From NCBI GenBank assembly GCA_963210315.1, contig OY723252.1, forward strand, positions 1,054,001 to 1,118,000: a DNA stretch of 64,000 nt, read 5' to 3'. Positions 9,101-18,680 of the stretch are shown piece by piece; position 1 is the stretch's first letter, and each line of letters begins with the position of its first letter. The notes beneath the pieces are model-generated. The model did not search any database, had not been told where the DNA came from, and saw only the letters and a program-made list of their open reading frames with translations. The DNA is from Rhynchopus euleeides. Lineage: Eukaryota; Euglenozoa; Diplonemea; Diplonemida; Diplonemidae. A program made the position numbers and the translations under genes.

Positions 9101-9578
9101 GTTGCCTCACCATTGTGGAGATACAGCGCGCAGAGGGGGCAGACCCAGTGTGGCTCCATCCACTGGTCGGTCATCTTCTCGACCGTCTGATCCCCCGTGC
9201 CCTCCATGTAGGCCTTCAGGCAGCTCTTCGTCGTCCGCCTTCCACACATGCGACACACAGACGAGTGCGCGTCGGAGTGCAGCGCCCCGCACTCCGGAAA
9301 CACGCAGTCGGGGGTGCCGTCCACCCCCGCTGCGTTTCCCGGAACAACCGGGGTCGGAACATCGATCCACGCCTGGTCGATGATCACGGTTGCGTTCCGG
9401 TCCGGCATTGTGTTGTTTGGTTGTTTGGGAGAGGTTGTGAGAGTTGTGGTGAAACGCACACACCTCGACCTGTGATGAGGTGAGATGTGGCTCTGCAATT
9501 ACGGCACTACGCGTGCCGTAAACTCGAATGACCTGCTTTCTCCGTGTTCCATTTCCTCCTTCATTGCATGAGGCTACA
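9101..9578 (-). repeat. E1 downstream terminal direct repeat (478 bp)
   Basis: Identical to 14139-14616 in the same orientation, with a 5038-bp offset. It contains the element's leader and the start of the gag-like region and stops within that coding region. It is therefore a repeat of the element's head rather than a classic LTR with promoter and terminator parts. Confidence 0.92.
9499..9521. promoter_or_regulatory. Candidate recombinase core site in E1 repeat
   Basis: A perfect inverted pair, TTACGGCAC and GTGCCGTAA, with a 5-bp centre TACGC lies in the terminal repeat just upstream of the gag-like start. The same site is at 14537-14559. Paired arms around a short centre are typical of tyrosine recombinase targets. 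The assignment is inference only. Confidence 0.35.
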
Positions 9579-9749
9579 AAATGGAACACTATCGACACAT
9601 GTCACTCAACACGGGGGAATGGGGAGGGGAGAGGTTGTGGTGAAACGCACACACCCACCCCCCTAGGACCCCTAGGGACTGAGGAGCTCCGCTCATCAGC
9701 TAAGATGGCCCCGTGCCGCCAGCATGGCACACAGCTCCGTCTGGTCCCT

Positions 9750-11474
9750 TTACAGATCGATGACGACCTCGCCCCGCGCACCCCTCGTGAAGGGATCGGC
9801 CTTCTGCTCGTGGGTCGGCACCCACTCGGGCAACACCTGCAGCTGCGCCGCTGCAGCGACGTCGAACAGCACCTGCAGGCACCTATTGGCGACGTAATTT
9901 CCAGAGTGCCCCTTCAGGATGCTCCGCACTACCGGGAGGTTGTCGACCTTCAGTCGCAGCTTGCACCGCCGGCGCCCCAGCCGGGAGGCCAACCGCACCC
10001 CCAGTGCAGCGGCCCACATCTCCTTGATGTAAATGTGTGCTGACGCTTCGCCGGCCCCGAAGGCCCCCTGCGCCACCTCGCCGGTCTCCGCAAGCGCCGC
10101 CCACGCGCGTGATGACGCGTCTGTCCACACTGTGCACTCCTCGTCGTATGGAGCCTCCCGGTCCACCCACCGGTTCTCCGCGATCGCCTGCAGACATACG
10201 CGCGCGTCCCAGACCGCACTCGGCTGCATCCTGGTGGGCTCGTCCCACGCGTTGTTGTTCGTTGATACATGCCGCGCGATGCTGCGTATGGCCCCGATGA
10301 GGTTTGGCGAGTAGCACAGATGACGGCTTCGTGTGTACGTCCACCACACGATGGCCCCCGTCACCTTGAAGAATGCCCGGGGTGTTGCCTCCCCGGACAA
10401 CACGTTCTGCACATGCACCGCCTCCAGCAGCTGCGCCACCCATTTCTCCGAGGAGCGGAACCTCTTCGTCGGCCCCCGCAGGTCGAACTCCAGCCCGAAG
10501 GCCGCAAACTGTCTCTGGGGTTGCCCCTCGGCCTCCTCGTGCAGCTCGACTCTCGCGTAGGCACACCTCTGCTTGAACTCGGTGTATCTCCTCGCCGCCT
10601 CCTCCTCGCTGCCCCCGAGGATGATGTAGTTGTCCACCCATGCGACGTTCCCCGGCCCTGCGAGAACCCTCGAGATGCGCTGCGCTATCGATGGGCTCCA
10701 CGACCACCCCATGCACAGCACCTTCAGCCACAAGTCGAGTGTGCCGCCTCTGCCATCTCCCAGGCGCATGCCGAAGTACTTCCGGATCGGCTTCGCGAGG
10801 GGTATCTGGTAAAAAAATGATACTCCATCCGCGATCACGGCTGCATCTGCGTTCAGCACTGCGTCGATCACGTCCCTGATGCGCGGCAGCCGCATCTCAG
10901 GGGGGCGCCTCATCGCGGCGTTCAGCTTTCGTGCATCGACCACCAGCCGGAGATCCCCTGCCTTTTTTGCCACTGTGAAAGCCGGCATCGTCATCTGGGG
11001 GTCCCCCTGCATCGGCTCCACCACCTCCCATTCGAGCAGCTTGTCCGCGTGCTGCCGCATGTGCCGCGAGGTGCCCCTCGCCATCCTGCCGCCTGTCGGT
11101 TTCGTCAGCAGGCTCTCGAAGGCGTCGAGTGACGTGATGACGTCCAGCACATCTTCAAGCTCCCCGTGGAGGTCCAGGCTGCGGACCGCGTCGAGGGCCA
11201 TCCTGTTGGATGATATGGGTGCCAGCACCCCCCCCTCACGTTCGGCTTCCGGTCGCACCTGCGCTCCCTCCACCTCCACGGAGAAGTCCCCGCCGTACCC
11301 GATGTCCAGCCCAGCACTGCACGCCTCGTCCCCCTCGCCCTCGGGGTCGTATGCGTAGGCACACATCCTCAGGATACCCTCGAAGTTGCTCGGCTTGGCG
11401 AGGTGGGCGGCGCACGACGGGAACGCCCCAAGAGCCCTGGGGATGCGCCCCGCCGCTAGAGCTGGCGTGATGTA
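9750..11474 (-). CDS. E1 reverse transcriptase-RNase H region
   Basis: The last 574 residues of a long minus-strand frame carry DIRS-type RT motifs (L-R-L-V-V-D-A-R-K-L-N, then S-F-F-Y-Q-I-P-L, then M-G-W-S-W-S-P). An RNase H-like region follows (V-W-T-D-A-S, Y-I-K-E-M-W-A-A, L-K-V-D-N, then H-E-Q-K-A-D). The frame overlaps the end of the recombinase frame by a few codons. Families of this type are known to use overlapping frames. It acts in copying the element RNA into DNA. Confidence 0.85.
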   Translation of the reverse strand, partial: YITPALAAGRIPRALGAFPSCAAHLAKPSNFEGILRMCAYAYDPEGEGDEACSAGLDIGYGGDFSVEVEGAQVRPEAEREGGVLAPISSNRMALDAVRSLDLHGELEDVLDVITSLDAFESLLTKPTGGRMARGTSRHMRQHADKLLEWEVVEPMQGDPQMTMPAFTVAKKAGDLRLVVDARKLNAAMRRPPEMRLPRIRDVIDAVLNADAAVIADGVSFFYQIPLAKPIRKYFGMRLGDGRGGTLDLWLKVLCMGWSWSPSIAQRISRVLAGPGNVAWVDNYIILGGSEEEAARRYTEFKQRCAYARVELHEEAEGQPQRQFAAFGLEFDLRGPTKRFRSSEKWVAQLLEAVHVQNVLSGEATPRAFFKVTGAIVWWTYTRSRHLCYSPNLIGAIRSIARHVSTNNNAWDEPTRMQPSAVWDARVCLQAIAENRWVDREAPYDEECTVWTDASSRAWAALAETGEVAQGAFGAGEASAHIYIKEMWAAALGVRLASRLGRRRCKLRLKVDNLPVVRSILKGHSGNYVANRCLQVLFDVAAAAQLQVLPEWVPTHEQKADPFTRGARGEVVIDL

Positions 11475-13423
11475 GTCGCGGTCTCCTCCACGAGACGAGT
11501 CGCGGCCAGTGGGGCGTACTGCAGCAGCCCCTCTGTCGTCCGGTGGCGGGTCAGCTTCTGCACCGCTCGCAACTCGAGCCCCTTGTGAATCAGGTGGTGC
11601 ACTGCCCCCCTGCGTAGACTGTGTGGCGTCAGCGCGGGGTTCACCCGTTTTACCGCCCGGGACACCTTGCTGTACGACACGCCTTGAACCAGGCCGCCGT
11701 CCCGGTTCTTCCGCATCGTCTTCCCCAGCACACCGTTCAGCTGCGTAGGCAAACACACCCCTGTAGTCTGTCCCTTCGCGAACGGGTCGTTCTTGGTGCC
11801 CCTCCAGGTTATAGATACCACCCCGTCGTTCTTCACCCGCACCTCTCGGGTTGCAATACTCTTCACGTCCGAGCACCTTGCGGCCCCGTGCCACATCAGC
11901 CCCAGTGCCAGTCGCACCTCGGGGTCCCGCTCGTCCCGCATCGCCTGCTCCACTTCTGCCTTCGTCGCCGGCACCGCCTGTGTCCGGGGCACCTCCGCCC
12001 CCATGCGCCTCAGTCCCCGTCTGAACGCGTCGAGCTTGTGCGAGTGCACTGTGTCCTCCAGCATGTGGCGGTGCGCGGACGACACGGCGTAGCTGTAGGC
12101 CAGCCCCGAGGATGGCAGCACGTTGTCGACAGACATCTTCTTGGAGACCCACAAGATGATCGCCGTCCCCGTGTCGATGGGTCCCTCGGCGGCCTCCCAG
12201 GCCTGACGGAACTCCTGGAACCGCCGGTAGCACGACGCGATGTTGTCCCATGTGGAGTTCGCGAGTGCCCGGTCCAGAACGGCGTTGGCTGCAGACACGA
12301 CTTCCCCCCTCGTCCCGTCCGGGAGGGTTGCTGTCTCTGACATCCGCGGGCGTCCTCGAGTTGCTGGCCCCCTGCGCAGCCACCGCTGCAGCCCCGACTC
12401 GATTGTGTGGCCTTCCGCTGTCGGGTCCCGCCCCTGGGATCCCGTCTGCTGCACTGCTGGGCCGGCCCGCTCTGTCGCCTGCTCTCTCCGAGCAGTGTTG
12501 GTGACCGGCCACGGCCTGTGTGGCGTCATCCCGTGATCTTGCTGCGCCATTTGCTCCCCCTGAGCACTGGGCTGTATTCTTACTAACCACGGTGTGCGTG
12601 GATTCTGCTCCCCCTGAGCTTGATGCACCGCTGGCTCCCCTTGAGCACTGGGCTGTGTGATTTGCGTTTTTACTAGCCACGGCGTGCGTGGATTCTGCTC
12701 CCCTTGAGCTTGCTTCGCCGCTGGCTCCCCTTGAGCACTGGGCTGTGTGATTTTCGTTTTTACTATCCACGGCGTGCGTGGTTTCTGCTCCCCTTGAGCT
12801 TGCTTCGCCGCTGGCTCCCCTTGAGCACTGGGCTGTGTGATTTTCGTTTTTACTATCCACGGCGTGCGTGGTTTCTGCTCCCCTTGAGCTTGCTTCGCCG
12901 CTGGCTCCCCTTGAGCACTGGGCTGTGTGATTTGCGTTTTTACTAGCCACGGCGTGCGTGGATTCTGCTCCCCTTGAGCTTGATGCGCCGCTGGCTCCCC
13001 TTGAGCACTGGGCTGTGTGATTTCCGTTTTTACTAGCCACGGCGTGCGTGGATTCTGCTCCCCTTGAGCTTGATGCGCCGCTGGCTCCCCTTGAGCACTG
13101 GGCTGTGTGATTTCCGTTTTTACTAGCCACGGCGTGCGTGGATTCTGCTCCCCTTGAGCTTGCTTCGCCGCTGGCTCCCCTTGAGCACTGGGCTGTGTGA
13201 TTTCCGTTTTTACTAGCCACGGCGTGCGTGGGTTCTGCTCCCCTTGAGCTTGATGCGCCGCTGGCTCCCCTTGAGCACTGGGCTGTGTGGTTTGCGCTTT
13301 TACTCGCCACGGCATGCGTGAATTCTGCTCCCCTTGAGCTTGTGGCACCGCTGGTTCCCCTTGAAGTGTGGACTGTGTGTGCAGTGGCGGTGTGTCTGAG
13401 GGAGGTGTCGCCGGCCCGCACAA
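11456..13423 (-). CDS. E1 tyrosine recombinase region with 90-bp N-terminal repeats
   Basis: The frame codes for about 655 residues. The first half is a chain of 30-residue units (Q-P-S-A-Q-G-E-P-A-A...), encoded by the 90-bp array. The second half is a phage-integrase fold with the expected signatures: A-A-R-C-S-D-V around the first catalytic Arg, H-S-L-R-R-G (H-x-x-R), R-H-R-T-T and L-L-Q-Y-A with the Tyr. It would join the circular or linear DNA copy into the host genome. First ATG in frame is at 13315. Confidence 0.87.
   Translation of the reverse strand: MCGPATPPSDTPPLHTQSTLQGEPAVPQAQGEQNSRMPWRVKAQTTQPSAQGEPAAHQAQGEQNPRTPWLVKTEITQPSAQGEPAAKQAQGEQNPRTPWLVKTEITQPSAQGEPAAHQAQGEQNPRTPWLVKTEITQPSAQGEPAAHQAQGEQNPRTPWLVKTQITQPSAQGEPAAKQAQGEQKPRTPWIVKTKITQPSAQGEPAAKQAQGEQKPRTPWIVKTKITQPSAQGEPAAKQAQGEQNPRTPWLVKTQITQPSAQGEPAVHQAQGEQNPRTPWLVRIQPSAQGEQMAQQDHGMTPHRPWPVTNTARREQATERAGPAVQQTGSQGRDPTAEGHTIESGLQRWLRRGPATRGRPRMSETATLPDGTRGEVVSAANAVLDRALANSTWDNIASCYRRFQEFRQAWEAAEGPIDTGTAIILWVSKKMSVDNVLPSSGLAYSYAVSSAHRHMLEDTVHSHKLDAFRRGLRRMGAEVPRTQAVPATKAEVEQAMRDERDPEVRLALGLMWHGAARCSDVKSIATREVRVKNDGVVSITWRGTKNDPFAKGQTTGVCLPTQLNGVLGKTMRKNRDGGLVQGVSYSKVSRAVKRVNPALTPHSLRRGAVHHLIHKGLELRAVQKLTRHRTTEGLLQYAPLAATRLVEETATTSRQL
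12560..13370. repeat. 90-bp minisatellite inside E1 recombinase frame
   Basis: About eight to nine 90-bp units. Since 90 is divisible by three, every unit adds 30 residues and keeps frame, and more than one frame is open across it. The homologous array in E2 (25563-26463) has one more unit. Confidence 0.93.
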
Positions 13424-13453
13424 CCCCGGCTCTCCCTGCGCAGGTGTGGCTTG

Positions 13454-14446
13454 TCACTTGCCCCACTTGGATCCCTTTCCCCCCTTACCTCCCTTCGGCA
13501 CCACTGGCCTCTCTTCCTCCTCGTCCCACGCGCCCTCGGTGCGGCGCCGCTTGTTGTTGGCCTTCTCCTTCTCGCCCTCGCTCTGGGCTTGGCTCTGGAG
13601 CGACCTGAATAGTTGCTCCGTCAGCGCGCTTGCCGGCATGCCCTCCAGCCGCCGCTCCCAGTGCAGCTGCGCCGCGAGCCCGTACCACTCCCGGAGGCGC
13701 AGCCCCTCCAAGCGGACCAGGAGGTTGTGGGCAGCTTGCACTGCCTCAGGCTTCGTCGACACGATGGGGATCAGGATGTCCAACACGGAGAGCGCGACCC
13801 GAAGTTCGTGCTGGGGCCCGGTCGCTGCCGCAGCCGCATCGTCCGCCCCCTTCCCGAAACGATCACGCAGTGCCCTCATGGCCATTGCGTGCAGCGCTGG
13901 CGACTGCATCCGGTGGCGCCATTGCTCCACCACCGTGATGCGGGTGCCGGTCAGCCCCTCGCGTTCCAGCTTCGCCTGCCGCTCCTTCCTCTGCATATCA
14001 TCCAAGACCTCCTCCAGAATTGCCTTGGTGTTTGGGTTATCCACACCCCTCATCAACTCCCAGAGGTCCCTCACCTTGGGCGTAGCGTCACTCATGTTGG
14101 CATCGGCGTCGCCCTCGTCCTCCTCCTTGAGGGTCCATGTTGCCTCACCATTGTGGAGATACAGCGCGCAGAGGGGGCAGACCCAGTGTGGCTCCATCCA
14201 CTGGTCGGTCATCTTCTCGACCGTCTGATCCCCCGTGCCCTCCATGTAGGCCTTCAGGCAGCTCTTCGTCGTCCGCCTTCCACACATGCGACACACAGAC
14301 GAGTGCGCGTCGGAGTGCAGCGCCCCGCACTCCGGAAACACGCAGTCGGGGGTGCCGTCCACCCCCGCTGCGTTTCCCGGAACAACCGGGGTCGGAACAT
14401 CGATCCACGCCTGGTCGATGATCACGGTTGCGTTCCGGTCCGGCAT
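13454..14446 (-). CDS. E1 gag-like protein with Cys-rich head
   Basis: The product is 330 residues from the ATG at 14446. Residues about 25-110 are Cys/His-rich (C-V-F-P-E-C, C-R-M-C-G-R-R, then W-V-C-P-L-C) and resemble a zinc-binding RING/PHD-like fold. The rest is helical and charged, ending in a Gly/Lys-rich basic tail that could bind RNA. Position and composition suggest a gag-like nucleocapsid role. The first part lies inside the terminal repeat. Confidence 0.65.
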   Translation of the reverse strand: MPDRNATVIIDQAWIDVPTPVVPGNAAGVDGTPDCVFPECGALHSDAHSSVCRMCGRRTTKSCLKAYMEGTGDQTVEKMTDQWMEPHWVCPLCALYLHNGEATWTLKEEDEGDADANMSDATPKVRDLWELMRGVDNPNTKAILEEVLDDMQRKERQAKLEREGLTGTRITVVEQWRHRMQSPALHAMAMRALRDRFGKGADDAAAAATGPQHELRVALSVLDILIPIVSTKPEAVQAAHNLLVRLEGLRLREWYGLAAQLHWERRLEGMPASALTEQLFRSLQSQAQSEGEKEKANNKRRRTEGAWDEEEERPVVPKGGKGGKGSKWGK

Positions 14447-14616
14447 TGTGTTGTTTGGTTGTTTGGGAGAGGTTGTGAGAGTTGTGGTGAAACGCACACA
14501 CCTCGACCTGTGATGAGGTGAGATGTGGCTCTGCAATTACGGCACTACGCGTGCCGTAAACTCGAATGACCTGCTTTCTCCGTGTTCCATTTCCTCCTTC
14601 ATTGCATGAGGCTACA
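14139..14616 (-). repeat. E1 upstream terminal direct repeat (478 bp)
   Basis: Partner of 9101-9578. The outer edge abuts the truncated terminal repeat of the fold-back element at the start of H2. It holds the leader, the candidate recombinase site (14537-14559) and the start of the gag-like frame. Confidence 0.92.
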
Positions 14617-16580
14617 CAAAAAATATTGGCTTCAAAAAAAGAAATTCCTGGGTTTCTCGGCCACTTTTGAGGTAATTGCGCGACAGTCCTGAAGTTGGGA
14701 ACCCCAAATGTGGAAAAGCAACACCGAAAACTCGATTTTCGGGCCCCACACTGTAGACACAATGTGAATTTTCGGGGGTACCTGGGACCCCCCGTGTTTA
14801 AGTCCCCCCCCTGGAGGCGACTTTCGGCCAGGGGGGGGCTTAAACACGGGGGTGGCACGGTGGAGACCAAGAAGACCTCTTCCGCTTCCGTCGTATGGGG
14901 GTGATTCCGGTCCGGATGGACTTTTGGCACCCCACTTTTCGACTCTGACAGCACCTGGAGGGCACCAGGTGGCCTAGCGGCCACCTGATGACCCTCCAGA
15001 CCAGCCCACTCCCGTGTTTAGGTCCACCTGTGCTTAAGTCCCCCCTGGGGGGACTTTTACACGGGTGGTCCCAGGTACGAGCAGTGATCTCGTGCCAGGG
15101 CTGGCATGGCCCGACCTCAACATTTTCCCATCACATGTTGTGGAGAGGACAGACTATCTTCAGTAGACTTTGGGTTTTTGAGTTCGGCCGGGTGAAAATG
15201 CGGCGCAGCGTGCGAAAACCCAACGCCACCATGAGAGGCAGGTGGATGAAGCTTGATGACTCAGTCGCGCCGAATCGTACCCAAGTGAAGGACTATCCCC
15301 TGGAATGCGACACAGCACCAACCGGTGTGAGACGTGCCTTCAAAATCCTGAAGGATGTTCACCGACCAATAAAGCGACCAGATGGCGGTCCCAAATTTGG
15401 GACCGACCCATAAAGCGACCAGATGGTGGTCTCAAATTTGGGACCGACCGATAAAGCGACCAGATGGTGGTCCCAAATTTGGGACCGACCGAAAAATTGA
15501 CCAGAGGGCGGTCCCAAATTTGGGACCGACCGAAAAATTGACCAGATGGCGGTCCCAAATTTGGGACCGACCGAAAAATTGGCCAGATGTCGGTCCCAAA
15601 TTTGGGACCGACCGAGAAAGCGACCAGATGGTGGTCCCAAATTTGGGACCGACCAATAAAGCGACCAGATGGCGGTCCCAAATTTGGGACCGACCAATAA
15701 AGCGACCAGATGGCGGTCCCAAATTTGGGACCGACGCATAAAGCGACCAGATGGTGGTCCCACAATTGGGACCGACCAAAAAAGCGACCAGATGGCGGTC
15801 CCAAAATTGGGACCGACCGAGAAAGCGACCAGATGGCGGTCCCAAATTTGGGACCACCATCTGGTCGCTTTCTCGGTCGGTCCCAAATTTGGGACCGCCA
15901 TCTGGTCAATTTTTCGGTCGGTCCCAAATTTGGGACCACCATCTGGTCGCTTTATGGGTCGGTCCCAAATTTGGGACCGCCATCTGGTCGCTTTGTTGGT
16001 CGGTCCCAAATTTGGGACCACCATCTGGTCGCTTTATTGGTCGGTCCCAAATTTGGGACCACCATCTGGTCGCTTTATCGGTCGGTCCCAAATTTGGGAC
16101 CGCCATCTGGTCGCTTTGTTGGTCGGTCCCTAATTTGGGACCACCATCTGGTCCATTTTTCGGTGGGTCCCAAGTTTGGGATGAGGAACTCCGTGGGCAC
16201 CATTGGTCGCCCTTCGGTCGCCACCTGTTCAGACCCCTTTTCAGGGGATTTGAGCCCCAGAGAGACCTCCTGGACCGGTTTTCTGGTGTTTTATGCTCTT
16301 CCCGACCCTGTCCTGGCCCACAATGTGGTCTGGAGCGAGGTTCTGCTGATTTCCGCCTGATGCGGACCCTCCTTTGGGGTCCTCCATTTATTTTGCGTCT
16401 GACCGTCGCCTTCCCCACCTAGTTCACGAGGGCAAGGTGAAAAACCGTTTTTTAACCCCAAAAATGGCATTTCCCGGGTGGCGACCTCTGGCGACCTCTG
16501 AAAAATGTGCCCAAAAAGTGATTTTTGGGACCTTGCGGACCTAGAAAACACAAAGGGAAAAAAAAATATTTTTTGTCACA
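14617..16580. mobile_element. Fold-back DNA element, left end truncated by E1 (H2 copy)
   Basis: Matches the H1 copy but starts at CAAAAAATATT, so about five outer bases of the left terminal repeat are missing where E1 joins. The right terminal repeat at 16565-16580 is present. The palindromic 41-bp array is at 15359-16178. Confidence 0.65.
15359..16178. repeat. 41-bp palindromic satellite, inverted array (H2)
   Basis: Same unit count and order as the H1 array at 2356-3175, with no difference seen. Non-coding. Confidence 0.9.
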
Positions 16581-17199
16581 CCCCCCTCTTGGGGCGGTAC
16601 GCCAGTCTAAACAGAGTAGTAATACGAAGCGGGAAGGCGGGATGGCCCGTCTGAAACAGTGATGTTTAACTTCTGATGAACCTCTGATAGAAGCAGCCTC
16701 AGACGAACCAGTGAGGGGAAGGAAAGACGGGGGAGATGGCACAGGGCCTGGAGATGAAACGAAATGAGGTAAGCAAGGCAAGAAGAACGGTATGTGTGGA
16801 AGGCGTGCTGAGGGTTGAGGGGGGTGGGAGGGCGGTGGTGTGAGAGGCTTGCTCTCGAGCTCAAACCAACAGATGTTCACTACCGTGGCCTCCGGCGGCT
16901 GGGGGGCTCCGCCCCCCAGACCCCCCTGTGGCATGTGCCTGGTCTTGGAGCCAAGGCTGTGGCATATCGGTTCCAGCACCCTCGCGGGAGGCTCCCATAT
17001 CAGGCGAGATCCTGTAAAACAAAACGCAAAACAAAGAGACCCCCAGCCCAACTGTGAATTGGTTGTGTGCAAATGCAGCAAAGGAACGTGTTTTCGCGCT
17101 GAAATACCATGTTCTGGGCTAAAAAAAGGAACCAGCGCCGAAGGAAAAAAGTGGGAAAAAAGTTGGATGTAAACTCTCGTTTTTGACGATTTTCGGCTA

Positions 17200-18007
17200 C
17201 CGTAAACGGAAATATTGTGGACCGTAATAAAGGTGAACCGTACTATAGGTGGACCGTAAAAAAGATGGAACAAATGGGATTTTTCCGGAACTTGGAACAT
17301 TTTTACGGTCCACCTATTTTACGGTTGGGATAGTGGACTTGGCGGTTTTTTTTACGAATTCCTTCGACGAAGTCGCGAAGGAACCAAGGAAATCGCACGA
17401 CTGAAGCTGCAGGATTAACACCACAGGGCCTCAACACAGAGTGTGCGCTCACCATCGTCCGGGAACTGTTCTCCCACAGTTACTGCAGGGTGTACTACAC
17501 TAAAGGAGTACGATTTCCCTGAATTTTCCGGGCACTGATTCACGAATTTACATCCGGAGGGAGCCCGGTGGTCTCAGCTTCTGTCTGCGCGCCCTGCCGT
17601 ACTGTGGCTGCTTTTGTGGGCTCGTGCAGCAGGTTCTACTTTTACTTCTACCGGAACGCTCCTTGCATGGTACTACACTTCTCGAGGTGTGGTGGTGGGT
17701 GAGTCTCGAGGTGAGTGGTGGTGATCGTGCCCTTTCCACACGCAGGGAGGACTTGCTTCTCTTGCTGGTGTTGGTTGCGGTGGTGGAGGGAGGGTCCAAA
17801 GCTGGGAGGTCGGGAGGCCTACGTGCGGGAGTCTGCGGCGTGGAGGCCGCAGTCCGCGCCCCGCAACCCACCAGCCCGCGGGCGAAAATCGCATTGTCTT
17901 TTCCATATTCAGTCCCAATAAATGGTGGACCGTAAAAAAGATGGAACGTTTGGCCTTTTTTTGGGAACTTGGAACATTTTTACGGTCCACCCTTTTTCCG
18001 TTTACGG
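17200..18007. mobile_element. MITE-like element (H2 copy)
   Basis: Same ends, flanking TA pairs and internal hairpins as the element at 4197-5004. It was copied with the host segment rather than inserted separately, because its position within H is the same. Confidence 0.68.
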
Positions 18008-18680
18008 TATATTTAGGCACAGGCCTGCCTCCGGCTCCTCCGGTCGCGAGAACACTGCAGTGTAGCGAAGACCCTCTGAGATGATGCCGCATGATGCACA
18101 GAGCACGATGTGCTCCTGATAATACAGCACCCGCTGCAACACGCACACACAGCTTGGCACAGACGCGAAGAGTATCATTTTTTTTTTGCTTTGGAGTTTG
18201 TGGATCAAAGGACAACGAAAGGATGCCAGCTCAAGAGGCCAGCTGCAGCACCTGCAGCTCATGCGGGCCACCCGTCCCCAGTACCCCACCAGCTGGTTCG
18301 TTAGGAGTACAACGATTTGGTGCCCTCGAGGGAAATCTGGGGATCTGGCCCGACTTGATAGGCATACTGAACGGACAAAACACACACGATGCGAAGCCGG
18401 GCCTCGGGATGCATCCCGACTAGTCAAAACTAGCTAGTGGGCAGGACCAGCTACCGCGCCGTGACAAACACAGGATACACCACCACCACCACCACCAAAA
18501 AGACCCTATTTCAGTAAAGGGACCCTTTATTCGCTTCGCATTTTTTTTTGAGTTCGCATTTCTCATCAGAGCAGTGCATCCACATGAAGGAGCCCCTGAA
18601 ACCCGCTGCCACGTGGGGCAGGCAAATACACCCTAGTTCCTCTCCCCCCCACCCCCCACAGGGCCTCCCGCATGACCCTC

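Larger units (their letters stand above)
9101..14616 (-). mobile_element. E1: tyrosine-recombinase retrotransposon (DIRS/VIPER-like)
   Basis: This 5516-bp element lies on the minus strand and looks whole. Identical 478-bp direct repeats lie at its ends (9101-9578 and 14139-14616). The order read along the minus strand is gag-like, tyrosine recombinase, reverse transcriptase, RNase H. Known DIRS, PAT and Ngaro elements normally have the recombinase last, whereas VIPER of trypanosomatids has it before RT. No target-site duplication is seen, as expected for recombinase integration. It is very young: the end repeats look identical and E1 and E2 differ only by one 90-bp unit. It sits exactly at the H1/H2 junction. 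Confidence 0.88.

Noticed and set aside
8862-9113. N-terminal extension of the Cys/His protein to 230 residues
   Set aside because: It crosses a good intron (8944-9037) and, in H1 and H2, starts inside retroelement E. The ATG at 8861 lies after the intron and is shared by all copies.
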